A DNA stretch of 64,000 bases from Phycisphaerae bacterium (GTDB taxonomy: Bacteria; Planctomycetota; Phycisphaerae; UBA1845; PWPN01): positions 27,259-91,258 of the forward strand of contig DAOOIV010000008.1 in the NCBI GenBank assembly GCA_035384605.1, read 5' to 3'. Within the stretch, counting starts at the first letter, position 1. Every line of letters starts with the position of its first letter. Positions 39,200 through 47,453 of this stretch are shown in pieces. The notes under the pieces are model-generated. The model ran no database searches. It saw nothing but the letters and a program-made list of their open reading frames with translations, and was not told the DNA's origin. The position numbers were made by a program, and so were the translations under genes.

Positions 39200-39955
39200 A
39201 TGATCATTGGCAAACTATGGCATACCCTCAAGGCACAACTGAACAAGCTGGCCAATTTCTTCTGGACCGCCGACCCCATCGCCCAGATGCAGTACGAGTA
39301 CGACGTGGCCGTCAACCAGTTGAAGGAAGGACGTGAAGGGCTGGAGCAGTACCGCGCCTTGGTGGAGAGAGTCACCCGCCAGGTCGCCAGCGACAAGTCT
39401 CATGTGTCCAGCTTGGAGGCCAAGGTTAGGGCTTATCTCCAGGCGGGCGATCGTGAGACCGCGGCACGCTTTGCCCTCGAGTTGCAGAAGGCCAAACAGG
39501 AACTCGCGGAAAACGAACAACAGCTCAAGCTGCACGAAGAGGCCTACAACAACAACCTGACCAAGATCAAGCATGCCGGCAACAAGCTGGCCAAAGTCCG
39601 GGAAAAGATCGCCCGCTACGACGCCGAGTTGAAGATGAGCCGGGCCGAGGCCGAGATGGCCAAACTGGCCCAATCCTTTGATTTCGACGTGACCACCGAT
39701 TTCGGGCAGATCGAACAGGTCATTCAGGACAAGATCAGCCTGAACCGGGCCAAGACCCGCGTGGCCGCCGACCTCTCCAGCCAGGGCGTCGAGGACGTTC
39801 GACGCGAACAGGCCATGGAGAAAGCCCTGGCCGATCAGGCTCTCCGTGACTTCGAGGTTCAGATGGGACTCGTCACCCCCGAGACGACCGGGGTGGCCGA
39901 GGCCGCCAAGGAACTCGGACCGGCAAAAGAAAAACAAGCAATGAGTAATGAGTGA
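39200..39955 (+). CDS. pspA: PspA/IM30-family membrane-stress protein
   Basis: 251 residues, nearly all coiled coil: KLWHTLKAQLNKLANFFWTA (amphipathic N-terminal helix), then QMQYEYDVAVNQLKEGREGL to about residue 165 and a short C-terminal helix. PspA-type proteins coat damaged membranes as ESCRT-III-like polymers. GAGGTG precedes the start. The last residues (AMSNE) come from the heptamer array of the inserted element, so the native C-terminus was altered. It is the first gene of the stress-type operon followed by an AAA+ ATPase, a pairing seen in several bacterial PSP variants. Confidence 0.88.
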   Translation: MIIGKLWHTLKAQLNKLANFFWTADPIAQMQYEYDVAVNQLKEGREGLEQYRALVERVTRQVASDKSHVSSLEAKVRAYLQAGDRETAARFALELQKAKQELAENEQQLKLHEEAYNNNLTKIKHAGNKLAKVREKIARYDAELKMSRAEAEMAKLAQSFDFDVTTDFGQIEQVIQDKISLNRAKTRVAADLSSQGVEDVRREQAMEKALADQALRDFEVQMGLVTPETTGVAEAAKELGPAKEKQAMSNE

Positions 39956-40410
39956 TGAGTGGCAGGATTGAGCGGTTTGAGGATTTCATCGCGTGGCAGA
40001 AGACTCGTTCGCGGCCGACATCTATAAGCTGACCGGACACCGTGCCCTTGCCCGCGATTTTGGCTTGAGGGACCAGATGAGGAACGCGGCCGTCTCGATC
40101 ATGTCCAATATCGCGGAGGGGTTTGAGAGGGGGCGATCGGGAGAATTCCATCAGTTTTTGTCGGTTGCGAAGGGCTCCTGCGCCGAGGTGCGATCTCTCC
40201 TCTACGTGACGAGAGACGCCGACTACATCGATGAGGCGACGTTCAGGCTGTTGATGGGCAGGGCCCAGGAAGTGGGACGCCTGGTTGGAGGGCTTCGATC
40301 TTCCGTCGAGCGAAGGCGGCATTCGGCATGACTCAGACCGGTTCACCCACTCCTGACCCATCACCCATCATGCATGACTCATCACTCATCACTCATCGCT
40401 CATCGCTCCC
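39941..40410. mobile_element. Heptamer-flanked four-helix-bundle element
   Basis: Left end: three tandem heptamers ATGAGTA-ATGAGTG-ATGAGTG (39941-39961). Right end: an array of eight heptamers of the reverse form (GACCCAT, CACCCAT, CATGCAT, GACTCAT, CACTCAT twice, CGCTCAT, CGCTCCC; 40355-40410). Between them is a 23S-IVP-type four-helix-bundle gene. The element sits between pspA and the AAA+ gene and supplies the last residues of one and the first 27 residues of the other. Mobility is inferred from this arrangement; no transposase is inside. Confidence 0.6.
39993..40331 (+). CDS. Four-helix-bundle (23S rRNA IVP-type) protein, probable 5' frameshift
   Basis: 112 residues from GTG 39993. LRDQMRNAAVSIMSNIAEGF then ERGRSGEFHQFLSVAKGS is the family core (compare LRRAAVSIPSNIAEG). 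Family members begin with an FEDLxVWQKAR segment; here it lies upstream in another frame, MSGRIERFEDFIAWQKTR from ATG 39955, so a one-base loss near 40009-40012 would join the two. The gene may therefore be disrupted or may start at the GTG. It lies inside a heptamer-flanked element, and its stop overlaps the AAA+ start (ATGA). The function of this family is not known; relatives occur in 23S rRNA intervening sequences and as Avd in diversity-generating retroelements. Confidence 0.65.
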   Translation: MAEDSFAADIYKLTGHRALARDFGLRDQMRNAAVSIMSNIAEGFERGRSGEFHQFLSVAKGSCAEVRSLLYVTRDADYIDEATFRLLMGRAQEVGRLVGGLRSSVERRRHSA

Positions 40411-42139
40411 GGCCTGGTATCCTGATTGGGCAAAGCAGTTGGCCGACCTGTATTTTTCGGGCACAACCTGCCTGTTCGTCCTCCATGGGAACGTCCACGA
40501 CCTCGTGCGCTGCCCGACGCGCGATGGCGAAGGATACGTCAATCTGTCCCAATTCCTCGCAACCCAGGTTTTTGGCACGTGGGACATTGTGCTGCAATAC
40601 GACCTGGGCCGAGGTCTGCGGCCGTTGGCCGGCAGCGACCCGCAACGCCTGCAATCCATGGTGCAGTATCTGAGTGCCCGGTTGGGCGAAGCCGGTTCCT
40701 GGCCGCGCGACCCCGATAACGTGCTTCTGCTGCTCGACAAGCTCATCGAGCGCAACATCGTCGAGCCGGACGCGGCCAGGCGCAAGAGCATCAGCATCAT
40801 CCTGGAATACGCCCAGTATCTGGTTCCGGCGGGAGAAGTGGCCGGACTGGCCCGCACCCAAGGAACCAACCTGGTCAGGCTGCTCGGATGGGCCCAGAAC
40901 CCCTACATCAAACGACTGAACCTGGCCTTCTGCCTCGTCGCGGACAAACTCACCGAGATCAATGATCGGCTGGTCCGCAACCCGCACGTGGCCACGATCG
41001 AAATCCCCCTCCCTGACGCGAGCGCTCGCGAGTCATTCGCGTCGTGGGTGTGCGAAACGGAGAGGATCTCCCCCTCAAAAAACTTCACCGCGAAGATGCT
41101 GGCGGACCAGTCCAGCGGGCTGAGTCTGGTAAGCCTCAACACCGTGCTCTCGCAGTCGCGGTACACCGCAGAGGGCATCGACCCCGCCAGATTCCGCAAT
41201 CTCAAGAAGGCCATGATCGAGCGACAGTGTCAAGGTCTTGTCGAGTTTGTCGAACCCAAACACAAGCTGGATCTGGTCGTCGGCCAGGCGGTCGCTCGCA
41301 AACGGCTGGAGAACGATGCCGAACTGATCACCCGCGGACGATTCGAGTCCGCTCCGATGGGCTATCTGCTCTGCGGGGCGGTGGGCACGGGCAAGACTTT
41401 TCTGGCCGAATGCTATGCGGGCACGATCGGCATTCCCTGCCTCAAGCTGCGGAACTTCCGGTCGAAGTACGTGGGGGAAACCGAGGGCAACCTCGAACAG
41501 GTGCTGACCGTGCTGCGGTCCCTGGGGCCCGTGGTGGTGATCATCGATGAGGCCGATGCCGCGCTCGGCAGCCGCTCGGCCGAGGGTGATTCGGGAACGT
41601 CCAGCCGCGTGTTCTCGATGATCGCCGGCCAGATGGGCGATACGCGATACCGCGGTCGGATTCTGTGGATGCTGCTCACCTGCCGGCCGGACCTGCTGCC
41701 CATCGACTTGAAGCGACAGGGCCGCGCCGAGGTTCACATTCCGATGTTTTACCCGCAGAGCGAAGCCGAAATCCGCGAGATGTTCCTGGCGATGGCCCGG
41801 AAGAACGGAATCTCCCTGTCGCCCGAGTTCGTCCCGCTGGTGAATGCCGATCGGCGACTGAGCGGGGCGGATATCGAGAGCATCGTCCTGGCCGCCGCAC
41901 GACGATCGGCGTGTGCGGGCCGCGACCAACCGCTGGCAGAGGACATTCAGCAGGCAATCGATGCCTTCATTCCCTCCGCGCAGGGCCTCGAGAAGGAACT
42001 GCAGGAGCTGGCGGCGGTGCTCGAATGCACGGAGTTGGAGTTCCTGCCGCCGGATTGGCGCGCGAAGGTGACCGAGCCCAACGGACGGGTGAAACTCCAG
42101 GAACGCATGATGGCGATTCGAAGCCTTCTGGAGGATTGA
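40328..42139 (+). CDS. AAA+ ATPase of the PspA operon
   Basis: 603 residues, cytoplasmic. The first 27 residues (through HDSSLITHRSSL) are translated heptamer repeats from the inserted element, so the ancestral start was probably further downstream near PAWYPDWAKQLADLYFSG. An N-terminal AAA-like half (CLFVLHGNVHDLVR, LLLLDKLIE) lacks a Walker A. The C-terminal half has Walker A GAVGTGKTFLAE (about 352-363), Walker B VVVIIDEADAALGSR and sensor MLLTCRPDLLPIDLKRQGRA with the arginine finger region. Classic AAA+ proteins paired with PspA have been reported in PSP surveys and may remodel PspA polymers. A downstream alternative start is ATG 40370. Confidence 0.88.
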   Translation: MTQTGSPTPDPSPIMHDSSLITHRSSLPAWYPDWAKQLADLYFSGTTCLFVLHGNVHDLVRCPTRDGEGYVNLSQFLATQVFGTWDIVLQYDLGRGLRPLAGSDPQRLQSMVQYLSARLGEAGSWPRDPDNVLLLLDKLIERNIVEPDAARRKSISIILEYAQYLVPAGEVAGLARTQGTNLVRLLGWAQNPYIKRLNLAFCLVADKLTEINDRLVRNPHVATIEIPLPDASARESFASWVCETERISPSKNFTAKMLADQSSGLSLVSLNTVLSQSRYTAEGIDPARFRNLKKAMIERQCQGLVEFVEPKHKLDLVVGQAVARKRLENDAELITRGRFESAPMGYLLCGAVGTGKTFLAECYAGTIGIPCLKLRNFRSKYVGETEGNLEQVLTVLRSLGPVVVIIDEADAALGSRSAEGDSGTSSRVFSMIAGQMGDTRYRGRILWMLLTCRPDLLPIDLKRQGRAEVHIPMFYPQSEAEIREMFLAMARKNGISLSPEFVPLVNADRRLSGADIESIVLAAARRSACAGRDQPLAEDIQQAIDAFIPSAQGLEKELQELAAVLECTELEFLPPDWRAKVTEPNGRVKLQERMMAIRSLLED

Positions 42140-42156
42140 GCACAAAGGAGACACGT

Positions 42157-42564
42157 ATGGCCAAGAAGAAAGCGATGGTCAAGAGGAAGAAGGCCCGGCC
42201 GGCGAAGAAAGGAGCCGCCAAGAGCAGCCCGAAAAAGCGTAAGCCCCGCACCCCGACGGCCGGGGCGGCAAGGTCCAGGTCGTCGAGCTGGCTCGATGCG
42301 AACTCTCACAAGCCGCTTATCGATCAGTACGCCCGCAAGCTGACCTCCTTCATGGAGGCCGTTGCCGACGGCAGGATCGAGGAGTCCGAGCTTGCGGCCC
42401 AGGAAAAGCGGCTCGTCCGATTGATGAAGGAGATCGAGCCGCAGCTCAGCGACGCGCTGCATGAGAAAATCACCCGACTGCTGTGCGAACTGACCGCATA
42501 TGACCTGATGCAGATGCTGCATTCGATGCAGGAACACCGGCCTCAGGCGACGTTCCAGGGCTAG
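42157..42564 (+). CDS. Lys-rich helical protein of the PspA operon
   Basis: 135 residues from ATG 42157 after AAAGGAG. The first 45 residues are Lys/Arg/Ala-rich and unstructured (KKKAMVKRKKARPAKKGAAK), resembling histone-tail-like or nucleic-acid-binding segments. The rest is helical with a heptad-like pattern (LIDQYARKLTSFMEAV...ELAAQEKRLVRLMKEI). No family recognised. The position 17 bases after the AAA+ gene suggests a partner of the ATPase or PspA; the basic tail may contact membranes or nucleic acid. Confidence 0.75.
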   Translation: MAKKKAMVKRKKARPAKKGAAKSSPKKRKPRTPTAGAARSRSSSWLDANSHKPLIDQYARKLTSFMEAVADGRIEESELAAQEKRLVRLMKEIEPQLSDALHEKITRLLCELTAYDLMQMLHSMQEHRPQATFQG

Positions 42565-42676
42565 GTCGATTCAAAAAAAGCGGCGGATTTATCATTGCCC
42601 CGCTGGAGCCGGCCGGCTAAACCGGCACGCAGGTTTATTCGGTCGGTCAAAACCTGTTCTGAAAGGAAGCCGCCCC

Positions 42677-43486
42677 ATGAAGACCGTGACAGGCAACAAT
42701 CCGGTAACGAAACGACTTGCATGCGGCGGCTGGCAGGCAGGCTTGTTCGTTCTGAGCCTGGAGCTGTTGCTGTACGGCTGCGACCGCTCCCCACCTCCGA
42801 CCTCGCCGCACCGATCGCCGGCTCCGATGACCGCTGAGGTCGCCACTCATCTGATTCCCCTGCCGCAGGCCGATCAGCGGTTATGCACCGCCGTCGCCAT
42901 CCTCGTCGACACATCCGGCAGTATGAAGGAGGAGGTTGTCGACCATCAGGGCGTCCGACGGCCCAAGTATCTCATCGCTCGCGACGCCTTGAAGGAAATC
43001 GTCGACTACACGGGCCAGTGGGAGAAAACCCACACGGACCGCGTCCTCGAGATGGCCCTTTTCAACTTCAGCAGTTCGCCTTCCTCGGTCCTGCGGATGG
43101 GACGATTCGACCTGGCCGGGACGCAACAGGCTCTGCAGACGATTCCCCAGCCCGGCGGAGGAACGGCGATCGGCGAGGCGATCGAGGAGGGTTTCAAGGC
43201 CCTCTACCAGTCCGGCTGCGTGCGCAAGTATCTCATATGCATCACGGATGGCGAGAACACCGCCGGCCGCCCGCCCGACCGCGTCGCAAGGCAACTACAT
43301 GCCCAGACCCAGGGCGAGGTGGAGATGCACTTCATCGCCTTTGACACCTCGGCGACTAAGTTCGGCTTTCTCAGCGAGGTGAACGGACATACGACCGAAG
43401 CCGCCGACGGAGCACAACTCCGGGCCCGGCTGACGGACATTTATGAGAAACGGATTCTGGCCGAGGCGCCTGCGGAAAAGGAGTAG
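42677..43486 (+). CDS. von Willebrand factor A lipoprotein
   Basis: 269 residues. A basic start and hydrophobic segment end in the lipobox-like LLLYGC (about residue 36), so it is probably outer- or inner-membrane anchored outside the cytoplasm. The VWA domain follows: AVAILVDTSGSMKEE (MIDAS DxSxS, about 72-86), GGGTAIGEAIEEGF and LICITDGENTAGR. All MIDAS residues are present, so divalent-metal-dependent protein binding is expected. Such VWA proteins often work with AAA+ partners; here the AAA+ gene is upstream, although the two products lie on opposite sides of the membrane. Confidence 0.88.
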   Translation: MKTVTGNNPVTKRLACGGWQAGLFVLSLELLLYGCDRSPPPTSPHRSPAPMTAEVATHLIPLPQADQRLCTAVAILVDTSGSMKEEVVDHQGVRRPKYLIARDALKEIVDYTGQWEKTHTDRVLEMALFNFSSSPSSVLRMGRFDLAGTQQALQTIPQPGGGTAIGEAIEEGFKALYQSGCVRKYLICITDGENTAGRPPDRVARQLHAQTQGEVEMHFIAFDTSATKFGFLSEVNGHTTEAADGAQLRARLTDIYEKRILAEAPAEKE

Positions 43487-43620
43487 GCCGACCGGCAGCT
43501 ATTGACCGCGAACCTGGCGGCGGAGATGCTGGCGCCGCAAAGCGAGACAATGACGCATGGGAACCGCCGGCTCATCATCAGCGGTGAGCCGGCAAAAAAA
43601 CCCAGATGGGAGGTAGAACC

Positions 43621-45351
43621 ATGGCAGGACAACCTAAAGGACCGTTCTACGCGGTGCTGGGCATCATCATCGTCGGCCTGGTGGCCTTCGCGATCTATCG
43701 CAGCGACTTGTTTGCTCCCAGGGAAAAAACGCCCGGCACGGATGTGGCTTTGTTGCCGGGCGGCGAGCAGGTCGAGGATGCCAGCAACCCGACGGGCGTC
43801 ACCACGGTCAAAGAGTACACCTTCAAGCCGGTCGAGCGCCTGCCCCAGGTCAAGGGGACCTCGGCTTATAAGCCGATGACCGACAACACCGTCCGATTCG
43901 CCTTGAACGTCTGGGCCGGCTGGGCGCCGATCATCTACGCCAACAACGGCTTCAGGCCGGGAAAGGTCTGGAAGACGCCGGACGGCAAGGACTTCAAGGT
44001 CGAACTGGTGCTGATCGACAACCCCGTGGCCATGCGAGACGCCTACGCCGCCGGCGACGTCCACATCGGATGGGCCACGCTCGACATGGTCCCGCTGTTC
44101 ATGGAAGGCTTCGTTGATGTCACCGGCAAGCCGCGCGACAGCCGCGTCATGCCCCGAATCTACCAGCAGGTCGACTGGTCCAACGGCGGCGACGGAATCG
44201 TCGTCCGCGACTACATCAAGACCGTATCCGACCTTCGTGGCAAGAAGCTGGTGCTGGCCCAGAATTCGCCCTCTCAGTACTTCGCCCTGAATATGCTGGT
44301 GTCCGGCGGCGTGCAGCCTTCCGAGGTGAACATGATCTACACCGAGGACGCGTTCCAGGCGGCGGCCGCGTTCAACGCCCAGAAAGACATCGCCGGCGCC
44401 GTCTCATGGGCCCCGGACATCTACAACCTCGAGAAGGTCAAGGGAAACCGCATGCTGGTGACCACCGCGACCGCCAACAAGCTGATCGCCGATGTGTGGT
44501 TCGCCCGGGCCGACTTCGCCCAGGACAACCCGGGGATCATGGAAAGCCTTGTTCGCGGGATCTTCGACGCGATGGTCGATCTCAAGGAGGAGACGAACCG
44601 CAAGAAAGTGGCCGAGTTGATGGCCGCCGGATACAACATCCCGGCCGGCGACGCGCTGGGCATGCTGGGAGATGCCCACAGCACCAACTGGGCGGAGAAT
44701 TATCAGTTCTTCGTCAACCAGAACAACCCCGCCAACTTTGAGCGAGTCTGGCGGCAGGCCTACAACCTCTACCGCCGCATCGGCTCCATCACCCACCAGC
44801 CGGTTTCGTTCGACCAGGTCATGGACTTCTCGATCATCGAGAAGCTCGGCAAAGAGCCCAAGTACGCCTCCCAGAAAGACGAGTACCGGATCCAGTTCAC
44901 CCCCGCCAGCGCTGGCGAGATCAAGGCCGAGGACCCCATCCTGACCAACACGGTCTTCATTCACTTCTTCCCCAACAGTTGGGACTTGCACAAAAAGGTG
45001 ACCAAGAAAATCGACGGCAAGGACGTCGAGCAGCTCTACGATCCCCAGGTCGATTTCGTGCTCGAGGACATCGCCAAGCTGGTCGGCCAGTTCGGGGCCG
45101 CCCGCATTATCATCCAGGGACACACCGACGCCTCCATGCGCGGGCAGGTGACCCCGAGCCTTGTGAAAGAGCTGTCGCTCAACCGGGCAAACGCGGTTAA
45201 GGAGGCCCTGGTTAATAAGTACAAGCTTGACCCCAACCAGTTTGCGGTCGAGGGCGTGGGTTGGGACAAGCCGGCCGACCCGAACGACCCGGACAACCAT
45301 GCCAAGAACCGCCGCGTGGAGGTCAAGGTCTACCCGGCAGAAAGACAGTGA
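43621..45351 (+). CDS. ABC solute-binding protein fused to OmpA domain
   Basis: 576 residues from ATG 43621 after GGGAGG. One membrane anchor (FYAVLGIIIVGLVAFAIY, residues 9-26), then a periplasmic-binding fold of the NMT1/SsuA type (NTVRFALNVWAGWAPIIYAN, about 90-109; AYAAGDVHIGWATLDMVPLF; LRGKKLVLAQNSPSQYFALN) and a C-terminal OmpA peptidoglycan-binding domain (AARIIIQGHTDASMRG; LSLNRANAVKEALVNKY; NRRVEVKVYPAE). The fusion ties a solute receptor to both the membrane and the cell wall. The permease and ATPase genes follow directly. Ligand unknown; the fold family takes nitrate, sulfonates, taurine or thiamine precursors. Confidence 0.9.
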   Translation: MAGQPKGPFYAVLGIIIVGLVAFAIYRSDLFAPREKTPGTDVALLPGGEQVEDASNPTGVTTVKEYTFKPVERLPQVKGTSAYKPMTDNTVRFALNVWAGWAPIIYANNGFRPGKVWKTPDGKDFKVELVLIDNPVAMRDAYAAGDVHIGWATLDMVPLFMEGFVDVTGKPRDSRVMPRIYQQVDWSNGGDGIVVRDYIKTVSDLRGKKLVLAQNSPSQYFALNMLVSGGVQPSEVNMIYTEDAFQAAAAFNAQKDIAGAVSWAPDIYNLEKVKGNRMLVTTATANKLIADVWFARADFAQDNPGIMESLVRGIFDAMVDLKEETNRKKVAELMAAGYNIPAGDALGMLGDAHSTNWAENYQFFVNQNNPANFERVWRQAYNLYRRIGSITHQPVSFDQVMDFSIIEKLGKEPKYASQKDEYRIQFTPASAGEIKAEDPILTNTVFIHFFPNSWDLHKKVTKKIDGKDVEQLYDPQVDFVLEDIAKLVGQFGAARIIIQGHTDASMRGQVTPSLVKELSLNRANAVKEALVNKYKLDPNQFAVEGVGWDKPADPNDPDNHAKNRRVEVKVYPAERQ

Positions 45352-45499
45352 CCCCCTCTTCGGGGCCCACGATCGGCAGCCCTCGCCCATGTGGGGTCTG
45401 TTCGCGAGCCGGTGATTGTGCGATGATCACCGTGTCCCCTGCCGCCTGGCAACAAGCGGTGAGGGACACTGCCTTTTCGGATGGAGGACGGCAGCAGGC

Positions 45500-46537
45500 A
45501 TGACGGATCAACCGGCACAGGTTGCGCCCCCAAGCGCCCACCAGCCCCCCGCTCCCGCTGCATCCACGGCAACCAGCTGTGAGCGATCCTGTCCCTTGCG
45601 CAAACTGTTCGTCCTTCGCCGCGAGATCCCGCCCTGGCAGGCCGGTCTCTGCGGCATCGCCTGCGTTGTCATGGTTCTCGGTTTGTGGTGGCTGGCGACG
45701 CGCGGCGAGCCGGAGCAGCGACTCCTCGGACCGACCGTGCTGCCCAGCCCGGCGGAAACGTTCGCCACCTTTCCCAGCCTCTGGTTCGATCGCGCGTTGA
45801 CCCGAAACACCTGGGCCAGTCTGCGGCGGGTGGCTCTGGGGTTCGGCCTGGCCACCCTCATGGGCGTGCCGCTGGGCATCCTGGGCGGATGTTTCTCTTG
45901 GTTCCACGCCTTCCTGTCGCCGTTGTCGATCTTCGGCCGCAACATCCCTGTCGCCGCCCTGATCCCCCTGACCTTCTCGCTCTTCGGAATCGGCGAACAG
46001 CAGAAGATCATGTTCATCTTCATCGCCTGCGTGGCGTTCATCGTCTCCGATTCGGCTCAAGCCGTTGTCGACGTGGACCGCCGGTACATTGACACCGCCT
46101 ACACCCTGGGCGCCCGTCGGCGTCAGGTCATCCTCAAGGTACTCGTCCCCCTGGCCATGCCGGGTATCTTCAACTCGCTGCGGCTGCTCTTCGGCCTGGC
46201 CTTCGGATACATCATGCTGGCCGAGCTGGTCAAGTTCGGCGACGAATCCGGCGGGTTGGGCGACATCATCATGACCTCCCAGAAGCGGGGCCAGAAAGAA
46301 CATATTCTCCTGGTGCTGATGATCATCCCGCTGGTCGCGATGGCCATCGACCGCGTGCTGTTTTGGATTCAGCGGGAGCTGTTCCCGCACCGCTACGGCA
46401 GTCACGGGATTCTCAATCGTGGTCTGCGGTTAGTGTTGCACGTGTATGAGGATTTCATAAACATATTCCGCAGGTCGGTTGCCCAGGCCGCGATCAGTGC
46501 CCGCGAGCCGGCCTCGACTCCGGATAAGAAGCCATGA
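45500..46537 (+). CDS. ABC transporter permease (nitrate/sulfonate type)
   Basis: 345 residues from ATG 45500. A Pro/Ala-rich cytoplasmic N-terminus of about 45 residues precedes six membrane segments, including LCGIACVVMVLGLWWLATRG and LSIFGRNIPVAALIPLTFSL. The EAA loop DTAYTLGARRRQVILKVLVP (about 197-216) docks the ATPase. The family is SsuC/TauC/NrtB-like. It follows the solute-binding protein gene after 150 bases and overlaps the ATPase gene by ATGA. The C-terminal 45 residues (LHVYEDFINIFRRSV...) extend past the last membrane segment. Confidence 0.92.
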   Translation: MTDQPAQVAPPSAHQPPAPAASTATSCERSCPLRKLFVLRREIPPWQAGLCGIACVVMVLGLWWLATRGEPEQRLLGPTVLPSPAETFATFPSLWFDRALTRNTWASLRRVALGFGLATLMGVPLGILGGCFSWFHAFLSPLSIFGRNIPVAALIPLTFSLFGIGEQQKIMFIFIACVAFIVSDSAQAVVDVDRRYIDTAYTLGARRRQVILKVLVPLAMPGIFNSLRLLFGLAFGYIMLAELVKFGDESGGLGDIIMTSQKRGQKEHILLVLMIIPLVAMAIDRVLFWIQRELFPHRYGSHGILNRGLRLVLHVYEDFINIFRRSVAQAAISAREPASTPDKKP

Positions 46538-47442
46538 CCGAGACCGACAATACAACCGCTGCCGGTCCCGGCAAACCCGCCGAGCCGGTGGGTATCGGCG
46601 AGGTGTTGCCCGAGATCCGCAAGCCTGAGCAGCTTGCCCGGCCGCCCGTCGTCCAGTTCTCCGGCGTGACCAAAACCTACAACGCGGGTCGGGCCAACAG
46701 CTACACGGCCATCCGCGACGTCAACTTCGTGATTGAAGACCTGCCCGACAAAGGCGAGTTCGTCTGCGTCCTGGGGCCCAGCGGCTGCGGTAAGAGCACG
46801 ATCCTCCGGCTGGTCGCCGGCCTCGAGCCGCAGCATCCGCCCACCGAGGGCCGCGTGCTCGTCCTCGGCAGGCCGGTGACGGGCCCCGGAGCCGACCGCG
46901 GAATGGTCTTCCAGGACTACACGAGCTTCGATCACCGCACCGTGCTCGAGAACGTCACCTTCGGCCTGGAATGTCAGCACAGGCCTCGCAAGGAGCGCGA
47001 CGAACTGGGCAGACACTGGATCGAGCGCGTCGGTTTGAACGTCAAGACGGACGCGGACAAGTATCCGCACGAGCTGTCCGGCGGCATGCGCCAACGCGTG
47101 GCCATCGCCCGCACGCTGATACTCAAGCCCCGCATCATCCTGATGGATGAGCCGTTCGGGGCCCTCGATCCGCAGACGCGCATGAACATGCAGGATCTGC
47201 TGGTCGCGCTGTGGAAGGAAGTGCAGGCTACGGTGCTGTTCGTAACGCACTCGATCGAAGAGGCCGTGTATCTCGGAGACCGCGTCTACATCATGAGCAA
47301 CTCGCCGGGTACCATCCTGCGGGAACTGGTGGTCCAGCCCGCTGACCGCCCCTCCAAGCAGATGCAGCGGGAGCCGAAGTTCCAGGAAACGGTCGCCTAT
47401 ATTCGTGACCTGATCAGCGAACTGGAGGAAGGGCGAGACTAG
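46534..47442 (+). CDS. ABC transporter ATPase (nitrate/sulfonate type)
   Basis: 302 residues. An N-terminal extension of about 40 residues (GKPAEPVGIGEVLPEIRKPE) leads into the ATPase: LGPSGCGKSTILRLVAGLEP (Walker A, about 80-99), MVFQDYTSFDHRTVLENVTF (Q-loop), HELSGGMRQRVAIARTLIL (signature), IILMDEPFGALDPQTRMNMQ (Walker B) and THSIEEAVYLGDRVY. It energises the permease and has the SsuB/TauB-like layout. It starts within the permease stop (ATGA), so the pair is cotranslated. Confidence 0.95.
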   Translation: MTETDNTTAAGPGKPAEPVGIGEVLPEIRKPEQLARPPVVQFSGVTKTYNAGRANSYTAIRDVNFVIEDLPDKGEFVCVLGPSGCGKSTILRLVAGLEPQHPPTEGRVLVLGRPVTGPGADRGMVFQDYTSFDHRTVLENVTFGLECQHRPRKERDELGRHWIERVGLNVKTDADKYPHELSGGMRQRVAIARTLILKPRIILMDEPFGALDPQTRMNMQDLLVALWKEVQATVLFVTHSIEEAVYLGDRVYIMSNSPGTILRELVVQPADRPSKQMQREPKFQETVAYIRDLISELEEGRD

Positions 47443-47453
47443 AGGTCGGTCCG

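Noticed and set aside
40355..40410. Short repeats as a CRISPR array
   Set aside because: The units are 7 bases in direct contact without spacers, and they are partly translated; no cas genes are present.
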